A DNA stretch of 64,000 nucleotides from Herbiconiux daphne (GCF_024979295.1 NZ_JANLCJ010000003.1:434001-498000), one strand, 5' to 3'; counted from the stretch's first letter, positions 49,868 through 59,162 are shown. Program-made: numbers and translations. Notes: a model not told the origin generated them from the sequence alone.

Positions 49868-51301
49868 TCACCGCGACTCCGCGACACGTCGCAGCCAGTG
49901 GTACGAATCCTTGGGCGTGCGGGTGAAGTCGTCGAAGTCGACGTGCACGAGCCCGAACCGCTGCGTGTAGCCCGCGGCCCACTCGAAGTTGTCGAGCAGC
50001 GACCACACGTAGTAGCCGCGCAGGTCGATGACGGATGCCGCGCCCCCACCACTCACGGCCCGCACCGCCGCGTCGAGATGCGCCGCCAGGTAGTCGATGC
50101 GCGCGCCGTCGTGCACCCGGGGCGTGCCGTCGTCGGGATCGAGGGTGACGGCGTCGGCGAAGCTCGCGCCGTTCTCGGTGATGACGACGGGCGGCAGCAC
50201 GTCGCCGTAGCGCGTCGCCAGGTCGTCGAGCGCGGTGCCGAGGAATTCGGGGGCGATCGGCCAGCCGAACCCGGTGACGGGGAACTCGGGCCATGCCTCG
50301 AGGTGGAAGGGCAGCGAGGCCATGGCGGCCGACGCGCCGTCGGGCGTCGCGGGCGCGCCCGACCCCGCGGCGATCTTCGATGGCGCGTAGTAGTTGAGAC
50401 CGTAGAAGTCGAGCTTCTCGGAGATCACGAGCAGATCGGCCGGGTCGACGTCGGCGAGCGCCGAGAACAACGGCTCGAACCCCTCCGGCGCAACCGGATA
50501 CCGCCCGAGCAGCACCGGGTCGGCGAAGATGCGGTTGTGCAGCACGTCGAACAGCGAAGCGAACGCCGCGTCGGCCTCCGACCCGGATGCCGGCACCACG
50601 GGCGAATGCACGTTCACGATGCCGATCGGCCCGGTCACGTCGGCGGCACGCAACGCCTGCACGGCGAGCCCGTGCCCGAGCAGCTGATGGTGCGCCGCGG
50701 GCAGCGCGTTGAACAGGCGGGAAGCGCCCGGAGCGTGCACCCCCAGCGCGTAGCCCTCGAGTGTGACGGTGGCCGGCTCGTTGACGGTCACCCACGAGCC
50801 CACCCGGTCGCCGAAGCGCTCCCCCATCTGCAGAGCGAAGTCACCGAAGCGCTGCGCTGTGTCGCGGTTGAACCAGCCGCCGCGCAGCTCGTTGGGTGTG
50901 TCCCAGTGGAAGAGCGTAGCCATCGACGCCACGCCCGCGGCATCCAGCCGGTCGAGCAGCCGCTCGTAGAAGTCGACCCCCGCTTGTTTGAGCGACCCCT
51001 TGCCCTCCGGCTGCAGCCGCGGCCAGGCGAACGAGAAGCGGTAGGAGTCGATGCCGAGGTCGTGCATCAGCTCGACGTCTTCGGGCACACGGTGGTAGTG
51101 GTCGGCCGCGCGATCGGCGGTCGAGCCGTCGACGACGCGGCCGGGCTGCGAGGTGAAGGCGTCCCAGACCGACTCGCCGCGGCCGCCCTCGTGGGTGGCG
51201 CCCTCGATCTGGAACGCGCTCGTGGCCACACCGAGGGTGAACCCGGCGGGTAGGCGCGAGCCGAGGTCGCGGGCGAACTCGCGGCGCTCGTCGGGAGACA
51301 T
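49868..51301 (-). CDS. Family 1 glycoside hydrolase (beta-glucosidase type)
   Basis: 477-residue retaining beta-glycosidase with a TIM barrel, releasing non-reducing beta-D-glucose or related sugars. The acid/base Glu is in WVTVNEPATV and the nucleophile Glu in VVITENGAS; the N-terminal family-1 signature is FTLGVATSAFQIEG. No signal peptide, so cytoplasmic. ATG 51301 is assumed; TTG 51316, which overlaps the upstream stop, is an alternative. Last gene of a five-gene coupled operon, so its substrate is presumably imported by the MFS protein. Confidence 0.92.
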   Translation of the reverse strand: MSPDERREFARDLGSRLPAGFTLGVATSAFQIEGATHEGGRGESVWDAFTSQPGRVVDGSTADRAADHYHRVPEDVELMHDLGIDSYRFSFAWPRLQPEGKGSLKQAGVDFYERLLDRLDAAGVASMATLFHWDTPNELRGGWFNRDTAQRFGDFALQMGERFGDRVGSWVTVNEPATVTLEGYALGVHAPGASRLFNALPAAHHQLLGHGLAVQALRAADVTGPIGIVNVHSPVVPASGSEADAAFASLFDVLHNRIFADPVLLGRYPVAPEGFEPLFSALADVDPADLLVISEKLDFYGLNYYAPSKIAAGSGAPATPDGASAAMASLPFHLEAWPEFPVTGFGWPIAPEFLGTALDDLATRYGDVLPPVVITENGASFADAVTLDPDDGTPRVHDGARIDYLAAHLDAAVRAVSGGGAASVIDLRGYYVWSLLDNFEWAAGYTQRFGLVHVDFDDFTRTPKDSYHWLRRVAESR

Positions 51302-51312
51302 CCCGGCCACGC

Positions 51313-52626
51313 TCAAGCCCCCAGCACGCGGTCGAGGTAGGCGTTCGAGAACATGCGGTCGGGATCGAGCCGGTCACGCAGGGCCACGAAGTCGCCGTGC
51401 CGCGGGTAGAGCGCCGCGAGCGAGGCGGCGTGCTGCGTGTGCAGCTTGCCCCAGTGCGGCCGGCCGTGATGGGCGTTCATGATCTCCTCGACTGCTTCGA
51501 AGTACTCCGAATGATTCTCGCGGAAGTAGCGGTGCACCGCGATGTAACCCGTCGGCCGCCCCGACGCCGTCGACAGCCACAGGTCGTCGGCCTGCGCGAA
51601 CCGCACCTCGATCGGGAACGAGATGCGCCACCCCCGCGAGCGGATCAGCTCGTCGATCTCGCCGAGCACGAGGGGCACGGATGCCGCGGGCACCGCGTAT
51701 TCCATCTCGCGGAACCGCACCGTGCGGCGCGTGGCGAACACCTTGTGCGAGGCATCCGAGAACTCACGATTCGACCACAGCCGCTCGGCGAGCGCGTTCA
51801 CGCGCGGCACGATGGCGGGCACGACGGCACCCGCGGCGCAGGTGACCCGGTAGACCCCGTTCGCCATCAGGGTGTCGTCGATGAATGCGCGCCGGGCGCC
51901 GAGCGGGCGGGTGGCGACGGATGCCGCGGCACGCCGGTTGGTCTTGGTGGCGGCGGTTCTCGTGCCCGGGAACCAGTAGAACTCGAAGTGATCGGCGCCG
52001 GTGACGTGGGCGTCGAGTGCGGCCAGCACCTCGTCGAGCGGGAGCGGCCGCTCGACGGCCTGCAGCACGAACGCGGGAACGCACTGCAGGGTCACCTCGA
52101 CGATGATGCCGAGGGCGCCGAGACCAAGGGCCGCGGCGGGCAGCAGCTCGCTGTTCTGCGTCTGGTCGATCGTGAGCAGCTCGCCGTCGGCGGTGACGAG
52201 CGTGAGCCCCACGACCTGGGTCGAGATGCCGCCGAACTGGGCTCCGGTGCCGTGGGTGCCGGTCGAGATGGCGCCGCTGATCGACTGGCGGTCGATGTCG
52301 CCCATGTTGGTGAGCGCGAGCTCGTAGGGCCTGAGCAGCCGGGGCAGGTCGAACAGCCGGGTGCCGCCGAGCAAGGTGACGCGGCCCCGGTCGCGGTCGA
52401 CCGACACGATGCCACTGAGGTCGTCGAGGTCGAGCATCACGCCGGTGGCCACGGCGATGCCGGTGAAGCTGTGGCCGGCGCCGACCGCCTTCACGCGCAG
52501 CCGGGTGCGCGCCGCCCCGCGCACGGCACGCTGCACGGCCGCGATGCTCGCCGGCCGTTCGATGCGCACGGGCTTCACCGACTCGGTGCGGGCCCAGTTG
52601 CGCCACACCCCGTTCAATGCCGTCAC
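51313..52626 (-). CDS. FAD-linked aldonolactone oxidase (D-arabinono-1,4-lactone oxidase family)
   Basis: 437-residue flavoprotein. The N-terminal FAD domain has the covalent-site motif VGAGHSFTGIA, and the C-terminal ALO domain ends in the family motif RPHWGKLHTQHA. The family oxidises aldonolactones or sugar alcohols with oxygen. GTG 52626 overlaps the preceding stop (GTGA). In this operon it could act on a sugar released by the GH1 enzyme, but substrate and direction are unproven. Confidence 0.87.
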   Translation of the reverse strand: MTALNGVWRNWARTESVKPVRIERPASIAAVQRAVRGAARTRLRVKAVGAGHSFTGIAVATGVMLDLDDLSGIVSVDRDRGRVTLLGGTRLFDLPRLLRPYELALTNMGDIDRQSISGAISTGTHGTGAQFGGISTQVVGLTLVTADGELLTIDQTQNSELLPAAALGLGALGIIVEVTLQCVPAFVLQAVERPLPLDEVLAALDAHVTGADHFEFYWFPGTRTAATKTNRRAAASVATRPLGARRAFIDDTLMANGVYRVTCAAGAVVPAIVPRVNALAERLWSNREFSDASHKVFATRRTVRFREMEYAVPAASVPLVLGEIDELIRSRGWRISFPIEVRFAQADDLWLSTASGRPTGYIAVHRYFRENHSEYFEAVEEIMNAHHGRPHWGKLHTQHAASLAALYPRHGDFVALRDRLDPDRMFSNAYLDRVLGA

Positions 52627-53867
52627 AGGAACGCCTTTCCCTCGCCGCGGTAGGTCGGCACCACGTCGACGACCTGCTCGCCCGAGACCACGCAGAACTC
52701 GTTGACGTGCTCGGAGAGCTCGCCCGACTTCGTGTGCCGCAGCCATACCCGGTCGCCCACGGCGAGCGCCGCGGCGCCCCGGCCCGAGAGCGGCGTCTGC
52801 ACCTCGCCCGCCATCTCGCGGGCCTGCATGCGGGTCGCTCGCGGCCACACCACCTCGGGCAGACGGTCGGCCGCCGGAGGGCCCGAGGCGATCCAACCGC
52901 CGCCGAGCAGCGTCGCCATGTCGGGCCGGGGTTTGCGCACCACGGGCAGCGCGAACGCGGCCGCGGGGGCGGGCGTGAAGCGCGAGTAGGTGTCGAACAG
53001 GTGCCCGCCGAACAGCCCGCTGCCGGCCGCCACCTCGGTCACCGAGGGGTCGGCGCTCGTCGACTCGAGCGATCCGGTGCCGCCGCCGTTCACGAACTCG
53101 AGCTCGGCGATGCCGCGCACGGCGGCCACCACCGCGCCGCGACGGTCGGCGAGCTCCGCGGCCGAGCGGGTCTGCATCCAGTCGATCACGCGGCCCATGA
53201 CCGGGTTGCCCTTCGGCCGGTTGCCGACGCCCGCGATCTGCGACTCGTAGGCCATCATGCCCACGAGGGCGAAGCCCGGCCGGCTCACGATCTCGCGGGC
53301 GAGGGCGGTGGCGTCGTCGACCGTGACGATCGGAGACCGCCAGACGCCCAGCCGGCCGAGCCCCGGCGCCTGGAACGACGCGTCGAGTTCGATCGCGACC
53401 CGGAGCGGCAGACGGCCGCCCGGCGCCACGACCGAGTCGATCAGGTCGAGGTGCTCGATGGAGTCGACCATCAGCGTCACCCGCGCGGCGAGGTTCTCGT
53501 CGGCGGCGAGGCGGCGGATCGCGTCGCGATCGGCGGTCGGGTAGCCGACCACGACGTCGTCGACGGTCTCGGCGAGCCAGAGCGCCTCGGGCAGCGTGTA
53601 GGCGAGCACGCCGGCGTAGCCCGGGAGCGCCAGCACGGCATCCTGAACCGCACGCACCCGGATCGACTTGCTGGCCACCCGGATCGGCACGCCGTTCGCG
53701 CGCTCGAGCATCGACCGCGCGTTGTGGATCAGCGCTTCGAGCCCGATCACCGCGACCGGCGGTTCGCGATCGGCGGTGGCCGCGGTGAGCCCGCGCCAGT
53801 AGCGCTGCTCGTCGCGCCACACCCGCGGTGCGGCCGGCGTGACCGTGAGATCGAGGGCCGTGGTCAT
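52623..53867 (-). CDS. PLP-dependent amino-acid deaminase/aldolase (alanine racemase-like N-domain, DSD1/D-threonine-aldolase fold)
   Basis: 414 residues with a PLP barrel whose lysine is in IRVASKSIRVRAV, and a C-terminal beta domain of the D-serine dehydratase type. Related enzymes act on D-3-hydroxy amino acids. GTG/ATG choice: ATG 53867 overlaps the MFS stop (ATGA). Its function next to a lactone oxidase and a glycosidase is not obvious and suggests a pathway combining a sugar and an amino-acid-like moiety. Confidence 0.82.
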   Translation of the reverse strand: MTTALDLTVTPAAPRVWRDEQRYWRGLTAATADREPPVAVIGLEALIHNARSMLERANGVPIRVASKSIRVRAVQDAVLALPGYAGVLAYTLPEALWLAETVDDVVVGYPTADRDAIRRLAADENLAARVTLMVDSIEHLDLIDSVVAPGGRLPLRVAIELDASFQAPGLGRLGVWRSPIVTVDDATALAREIVSRPGFALVGMMAYESQIAGVGNRPKGNPVMGRVIDWMQTRSAAELADRRGAVVAAVRGIAELEFVNGGGTGSLESTSADPSVTEVAAGSGLFGGHLFDTYSRFTPAPAAAFALPVVRKPRPDMATLLGGGWIASGPPAADRLPEVVWPRATRMQAREMAGEVQTPLSGRGAAALAVGDRVWLRHTKSGELSEHVNEFCVVSGEQVVDVVPTYRGEGKAFL

Positions 53868-55141
53868 CGAACGCTCCTCACTCGCGAGACGGCGAACGCC
53901 CCCGCGAATCCGAACAGGGCCGAGAGCAGGAAGAGCCCCGGGAATCCGCCGAGCCACGCGACGATCGCCGCCCCGAGCAGCGGCGCCATGGCCTGCGGCA
54001 CCGCGGTGGCGATGTTCATGATGCCGAGATCTTTGCCACGGGATGCCGGATCGGGCAGCACCTGGGTGGCGAGCGCCTGATCGACCGAGAGGAAGCATCC
54101 GTAGCCGAGGCCGAGCAGCGCCGCGGCCACCATGGTGACGGTGAGATCGGGCACGAAGGCGAGCAGCAGCGCGGCGAGCGCCTGCAGCACCGACGAGACG
54201 AGCACGAACACGCGGCGCCGGCCGAGGCGGTCGGAGAGGGCGCCCGCTACGATCGACGCGACCACCACGAAGACGGTGTAGATCACGATCAACACGAGCA
54301 GGTCGTCTTCGGCGTTGGCGTCGTCGAGCCCGAACATCAAGAAATAGAGCAGCAGGGTCGTGCCGAGGGCGTTGCCGATGTTGACGAGGATGCGGCTGAG
54401 CAGGGTCCAGCCGAAATCCGGATGCTGCGTGGGGCTCACCCACATGCCCTCGATGAGGGCGCGCATCGTGAACGGCGGCCGCTGCTCCCGGCGCAGGCGC
54501 GCATCCGGCATCCAGATGCAGAACGGTGCGACGAGCACGACGAGCAGCACGGCCATCGCGGTGTAGCCGAGCAGCTGACCGGTGAACAGGGTGGTGGCGA
54601 GCAGCACGCCGAGGATGAGCCCCATCGCCTGCGGCGCCGAGATGAAGCTCGAGACGAGACCGCGCTGGCCCACCGGAACCTGATCGGAGATGGCGGCGGT
54701 GAGCGCCGCCGAGAGCACGCAGAAGCCGATGATGGCGAGCGACCACCACACCCCGATGCCGACGAGCTGCGACTGGAAGCCGAGGGCGAACAGCGAGACG
54801 GCGAAGAGCAGCGCGCCGGCCGCGATCCAGGGGCGGCGGCGGCCGAATCGCGAGGTGGTGCGGTCGGAGAGCGCTCCGGTGACGGGAAAGGCGATCAGCG
54901 CGAACACGCCGGCGATGGCCGAGATGACGCCGAAGGCGACGACGTTGTCGGTCCAGCTCGCCGCGCCGAGCTGCTGCTCGACCTGCAGCGGCAGCAGCAG
55001 CTGCACGGGCGTGAGCTGGGCCATCCAGATGCCGAGCCACGCTGCGGCGAACAGCCCGATCCACACGCCGCCGACCCGGCGCACGGGCTCGGCCAGGGCG
55101 CCGGGGGCGCTCGGGGCGGTGTCTTCTCGTTCAGCGGTCAT
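53864..55141 (-). CDS. MFS transporter, sugar-type
   Basis: 425 residues with 12 predicted helices. The loop 2-3 motif is SDRTTSRFGRRRPWI, a form shared with sucrose and glycoside symporters, and the loop 8-9 equivalent is ALSDRLGRRRVFV. ATG 55141 overlaps the tetR stop (ATGA). Likely imports a glycoside for the downstream enzymes. Confidence 0.9.
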   Translation of the reverse strand: MTAEREDTAPSAPGALAEPVRRVGGVWIGLFAAAWLGIWMAQLTPVQLLLPLQVEQQLGAASWTDNVVAFGVISAIAGVFALIAFPVTGALSDRTTSRFGRRRPWIAAGALLFAVSLFALGFQSQLVGIGVWWSLAIIGFCVLSAALTAAISDQVPVGQRGLVSSFISAPQAMGLILGVLLATTLFTGQLLGYTAMAVLLVVLVAPFCIWMPDARLRREQRPPFTMRALIEGMWVSPTQHPDFGWTLLSRILVNIGNALGTTLLLYFLMFGLDDANAEDDLLVLIVIYTVFVVVASIVAGALSDRLGRRRVFVLVSSVLQALAALLLAFVPDLTVTMVAAALLGLGYGCFLSVDQALATQVLPDPASRGKDLGIMNIATAVPQAMAPLLGAAIVAWLGGFPGLFLLSALFGFAGAFAVSRVRSVR

Positions 55142-55827
55142 CGCGCAGCCTCTCTCGATGGTGCTCGGTGGTGCTCGGCGGGGGTGGGGTGGATGTCGGC
55201 GGAGGTGGAGGGCTGGACGGGCGAGACGGCGCCGCCCCGGTCGGCCTCTGCGGCGAGCGCGCGGGCGGCGAAGGCGATGGTGGCGAGCGCCCGCCGGTCG
55301 TCGCGGTCGGCCAGCCAGGCGAGCGTGATGCCGTCGGTGAGGGCCACCAGGTCGGCGGCGAGCTCGTCGACCGGATCGCGCCAGTCGCATCCGGTGCGCT
55401 CCGCGGCTTCGCGCAGCGACGCGGCAGCCAGTTCGCGGTAGCGGGCGTATTGCCGTTCGGCGAAGCCCGCCATGCCCGGGGTGCGCATCGCGTACTGGGT
55501 GAGTTCGAACATCGCCCGTTCGCGCAACGGGTCGGCGCGCACCTGGTCGAAGTAGCTGACGAGCCCGCGGGCGAGCAGGGTCTCGAGGTCGGCCGTGGGG
55601 TCGCTCGGCAGCTCGAGCACGACCTCCTGGCCGCCGACCACCACGTCGACGAGTTCGGCCAGCAGGTCTTCGCGCGACTCGAAGGCGTAGTGGAAGCTCG
55701 CGAGCTTCATGCCGGCCTCGTCGACGATGGCACGGGTGGTGGCGCCGCTGACGCCGGTGCGCGCGATCACGTCGAACGCGGCGGTGAGCAGCCTGCTGCG
55801 CCGCTCGGCGACGGGCATGTGGGGCAC
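55138..55827 (-). CDS. TetR-family transcriptional regulator
   Basis: 229 residues. The N-terminal helix-turn-helix is LLTAAFDVIARTGVSGATTR then IVDEAGMKLASFHYAF; the rest is a ligand-binding helical domain with a Pro-rich tail. GTG 55827 sits 5 nt after GGGAGG; GTG 55833 is also open. First gene of the operon it probably controls, with palindromic half-sites just upstream. Confidence 0.9.
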   Translation of the reverse strand: MPHMPVAERRSRLLTAAFDVIARTGVSGATTRAIVDEAGMKLASFHYAFESREDLLAELVDVVVGGQEVVLELPSDPTADLETLLARGLVSYFDQVRADPLRERAMFELTQYAMRTPGMAGFAERQYARYRELAAASLREAAERTGCDWRDPVDELAADLVALTDGITLAWLADRDDRRALATIAFAARALAAEADRGGAVSPVQPSTSADIHPTPAEHHRAPSREAAR

Positions 55828-55844
55828 GGTCACCTCCCGCCTCG

Positions 55845-55896
55845 CGTCTGGACCGGGTCATCGACTGGGACAACTGACTGGGTCAATCGACCCAGT
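55845..55896 (-). promoter_or_regulatory. Candidate TetR operator cluster
   Basis: ACTGGGTC-AATC-GACCCAGT (55877-55896) is a perfect 8-bp palindrome with a 4-nt spacer, extended outward by CTG/CAG. A further half-site-like GACTGGGAC lies next to it and GACCGGGTC a little closer to the gene. It is 50 nt upstream of tetR and overlaps the likely promoter, the usual place for autorepression. Confidence 0.6.
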
Positions 55897-56007
55897 TGCG
55901 TCAGTATGCCGCACCGCCGGCGATCTGTACACGGTTGGCTCCGAATTTCATCCAAACCCGGCGATGGAACTCGAAGTTCACCGGGTCGTCCGTTCAAATG
56001 GAGGAAG

Positions 56008-58431
56008 GTGTCGGCTTCAAACAACGGGTGGGAACGAACGGCGTCGCGACCTCGCGACGGCGTCCACAGCCGATTCCGGCACCGTCCGCGGGGGCCCGTC
56101 GCCGGGCTGTTCGCGGTGCTCGCCGGCGGTCTGCTGGTGGCCGCGAGCCTGAGCCTCGGCGCCGGAGCGGCGGCGGCATCCGCATCGCCCGCCCCCGAAC
56201 CCACCGGCGCGGCGCCGACCGGCACGGCATCGACCGACGCCGCAACCGCCGACCTCGCGCCCGCTCCCCCGGCACCTGCGCCCTCCGATCCTGCGCCGTC
56301 CGACCCGGCGCCCTCAGACCCAGCGCCCTCCGACCCGGCCCCCTCCGAGCCCGCCCCACCGCCGACCTCCCCTCCGGAGTCGACCACGCCGCCGCCCACG
56401 CCGAGCCGACCCGTCATCCAGAGCCCCGGCGACGGCGAGCTGGTGTCGTCGCCGCTCACCGTCACGGGAACCGGAACCCCGGGCTCGTCGCTGCAGATCC
56501 TCGCAGCGGGATCGAGCGAGCCGCTCTGCGTGGTGACCCCGGATGCCGGTGGCGCCTGGTCGTGCGAGGCGCCGAGCCTGCCGACCTCGGCGTCGACGTC
56601 GCTCCGCGCGGTCGAGATCGTGGCGGGCGGCACCCTCGAGACGTCGGTCACGGTGCGGGTGCTGAACGCTCCGACCGTGACCGGAGGGCCCCGGGGCACG
56701 CTGACCAACGCCGTCGTGCAGGGCAGGGCGTTCCCCGGCGGCAGCGTCACGGCCGCGACATCCGGTTTCGCCTGCTCGGCCACCGCCGACGCGTCGGGCG
56801 CGTGGTCGTGCGCGCTGGCCGGAGGCATCACCGACGGCGACTACGTGGTGACCGCGACGCAGACGACCTCGTGGTCGGGCGGCGGCTCGTCGCCCGCGAG
56901 CGCTCCGCTGGCCATTCAGGTCGACGTCACCGTTCCCTCGGCGCCCGTGCTGGTGTCGCCGCAATCGGGAGCGGCCGTGCCGGCGGGGGGCTCGGTGTTC
57001 CGCGGCACGGGCGAGAACGGCGCCACCGTGTCGGTGTTCGCCGGTGCTTACTCGCTCTGCCAGGTGCTCGTCAGCGGGTCGACCTGGTCGTGCACCGCCA
57101 TCGCGGTGCCGGCGGGCAGCTACAACGTGGCGGTGCTGCAGCAAGACCCGGCCGGCAACGTCAGCGTGCAGACCGGGCCGCTGGTGCTGACGTTCCAGGA
57201 TGCCGCCACCGCCACCCCCGGGTCGCCGACGGGCAGCGCGACCCCACCGTCGTCGCCCGGGTCGGCCACCGCCGCTCCCCCGGGGTCGCCGTCGTCGTCG
57301 GCCACTGAACCCGGGGGCGGAGCGGGCGGCTCGGCCCCCTCAGACTCCGCCCCGGGCGGCGGAGCGCCGGCCGACCCGACGGCACCCGGGCAGGACGGCG
57401 TCGTGCCACCCGGCGAGCCCGTCTCCCCGTCGGGCACCTGGGCCGACGCCACCCGGTTCACCTCGGCGCTGCAACCCGCCGTCGGCGCCGGCAGCGTCGC
57501 CGTCTGGTGGATCGCGCTCGCCCTCGGCGCACTGGCCCTCGCCCTCATCGCCCTGCCCGCCCGGCTGCTCGCCGGCACGATCGAGACCGTCGCCGCGCGC
57601 GACGGCGACACGTCGACCGCACCACGCCCGATGCTCGCCGGGCTGCTCGGCCGCAACCGCGGCCGGGTGGAGTTCGAGCGGGCGCCCGCCATCCGGTTCA
57701 GTCCGCTCGTCACCACGGCGGCCGCGCTGCTCGCCGCGGCGGCGATCGTGACGCTCTCCGCACCGGTCGAGAGCCAGCCCGCCTACCTGCGGCTCTTCGT
57801 GGCCGCGGCCGCGGGCCTCGCCGTGGTGAATGCCGTGGCCACCCTCGCCCCGCGAGCTCTGGGCCGAGCGGCGTTCGGCGTGGTCAGCAGCCCGCGGTTG
57901 CGGCCGGCGTTGCTGCTGGTGTCGGCCGCTCTCGCGCTCGTGTCGCGCCTGGCCGACCTCGAGCCCGCCCTGGTGTTCGGCCTCGTCACCGGGCTCGTCG
58001 CCGCCGAGGCCGCGTCGCGCATCGACCGCGGCCGACTCGCCACCGTGCAGGTGCTGTGCCTGCTGGTGCTGGGGGCGGTCGCGTGGCTCGTGTCGGGCGC
58101 CGTCGGCGCGCAGGCGGGCTCGCCGGATGCCTGGACCTCGGGCCTCGCCGAGTTCCTGCACGTGATCGTGCTCGCGTCGTTCGGGGCCTCGTCGTTGCTG
58201 CTGGTGCCGCTCGGTCGCACGAGCGGGCGGCGCATCCTCGACTGGTCACCCGCGACCTGGGCTCTGCTGACGGTGGCATCGTTCTCGGCACTGGCGATGC
58301 TGTTCGTGCCGGCGCTGGTGGCGGCATCCGGAAGCGGCGTGCCGATCGCGGTGCTCATCGCGGGGTTGGCGTTCGCCGCCGTCTGTGTGTCGGCGTGGGC
58401 GTGGACGCGGTTCGTCGCCGACGACTCGTAG
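56008..58431 (+). CDS. Ig-like repeat surface protein with polytopic membrane domain
   Basis: 807 residues, three regions. After a signal-like helix (VAGLFAVLAGGLLVAASLSLGAGA) comes a Pro/Ala/Ser linker with five PAPSD-type repeats. Three Ig-like beta domains follow (about residues 130-390), each with a Cys pair around a Trp (GGAWSC, SGAWSC, GSTWSC). After a Gly/Ser/Pro linker, eight or nine membrane helices fill the rest (for example VWWIALALGALALALIALPA). GTG 56008 follows GGAGGA closely; the frame is open much further upstream but crosses tetR. No family recognised. Confidence 0.75.
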   Translation: MSASNNGWERTASRPRDGVHSRFRHRPRGPVAGLFAVLAGGLLVAASLSLGAGAAAASASPAPEPTGAAPTGTASTDAATADLAPAPPAPAPSDPAPSDPAPSDPAPSDPAPSEPAPPPTSPPESTTPPPTPSRPVIQSPGDGELVSSPLTVTGTGTPGSSLQILAAGSSEPLCVVTPDAGGAWSCEAPSLPTSASTSLRAVEIVAGGTLETSVTVRVLNAPTVTGGPRGTLTNAVVQGRAFPGGSVTAATSGFACSATADASGAWSCALAGGITDGDYVVTATQTTSWSGGGSSPASAPLAIQVDVTVPSAPVLVSPQSGAAVPAGGSVFRGTGENGATVSVFAGAYSLCQVLVSGSTWSCTAIAVPAGSYNVAVLQQDPAGNVSVQTGPLVLTFQDAATATPGSPTGSATPPSSPGSATAAPPGSPSSSATEPGGGAGGSAPSDSAPGGGAPADPTAPGQDGVVPPGEPVSPSGTWADATRFTSALQPAVGAGSVAVWWIALALGALALALIALPARLLAGTIETVAARDGDTSTAPRPMLAGLLGRNRGRVEFERAPAIRFSPLVTTAAALLAAAAIVTLSAPVESQPAYLRLFVAAAAGLAVVNAVATLAPRALGRAAFGVVSSPRLRPALLLVSAALALVSRLADLEPALVFGLVTGLVAAEAASRIDRGRLATVQVLCLLVLGAVAWLVSGAVGAQAGSPDAWTSGLAEFLHVIVLASFGASSLLLVPLGRTSGRRILDWSPATWALLTVASFSALAMLFVPALVAASGSGVPIAVLIAGLAFAAVCVSAWAWTRFVADDS
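56278..56352 (+). repeat. 15-bp coding tandem repeat (PAPSD repeats)
   Basis: Five consecutive 15-bp units of consensus GCGCCCTCCGACCCG encode Ala-Pro-Ser-Asp-Pro in the linker of the Ig-like protein. Unit number could vary between strains. Confidence 0.8.
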
Positions 58432-58550
58432 CGATGCGGGGCGAGCGATGAGAGGCGAACGATGAGAACGCGAGCGATGAACGGCGCCGCCCTTTGCGCC
58501 GTGTTACGCGCCCCGCGCCGAGGCCCGGCGAGGCGACTTAGGATCGAAGA

Positions 58551-59162
58551 GTGACCAACGCGCAGACTTCGCCCCACGGCGACGACCTCAACCGGGAGCA
58601 CGCGCACCACGAGAGCAACCTGGTGCCGCACCCGAGCTCTGAACAGGTGAGCCCCGACGAGTTCAAGGCCGCCTTCCGCAACCACCCCGCCGGTGTGGCC
58701 GTCATCACGGCCGACGCCGGCGACGGCCCGGTGGCCCTCACCGCGACCTCGGTGTTCTCGGTGAGCGTCGAGCCGCCGCTGCTCGTGTTCTCGATCAGCG
58801 AGCTCTCGTCGAGCACCCCCACCATTCGCAAGGCCGACACCGTCGTGGTGCACCTGCTCGGCGCGGGTCAGCTCGACATCGCCAAGCTCGGCGCGACGAG
58901 CGGCATCGACCGGTTCGCCGACACGTCGATCTGGGGGCGCCTGCCTACGGGCGAGCCCTACTTCCCCGCCGCGCACGCCTGGATCCGGGGGCGCGTGGTC
59001 AACAAGATGGAGGCCGGCGGCTCCACGGTGGTCGCCGTGCAGGCGCTCGAGACCAAGGCTCCCCCCGCGGGTGATCCGTCAGCGGATGCCGCCGAGGCCG
59101 AGCCGCTCGTCTACCACAACCGCACTTGGCACCGCCTCGGCGAGCACTCCAAGATCCAGTAG
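58551..59162 (+). CDS. Flavin reductase-like (FMN-binding split barrel) protein
   Basis: 203 residues. The domain (about residues 37-175) has FKAAFRNHPAGVAVITAD, LTATSVFSVSVEPPLLVFS and HAWIRGRV, as in flavin reductases that supply FMNH2/FADH2 to monooxygenases (HpaC-like). The N-terminus is a His/Asn/Glu-rich extension. GTG 58551 is the start. No partner monooxygenase adjoins it; an F420-dependent enzyme lies 330 bp away. Confidence 0.88.
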   Translation: MTNAQTSPHGDDLNREHAHHESNLVPHPSSEQVSPDEFKAAFRNHPAGVAVITADAGDGPVALTATSVFSVSVEPPLLVFSISELSSSTPTIRKADTVVVHLLGAGQLDIAKLGATSGIDRFADTSIWGRLPTGEPYFPAAHAWIRGRVVNKMEAGGSTVVAVQALETKAPPAGDPSADAAEAEPLVYHNRTWHRLGEHSKIQ

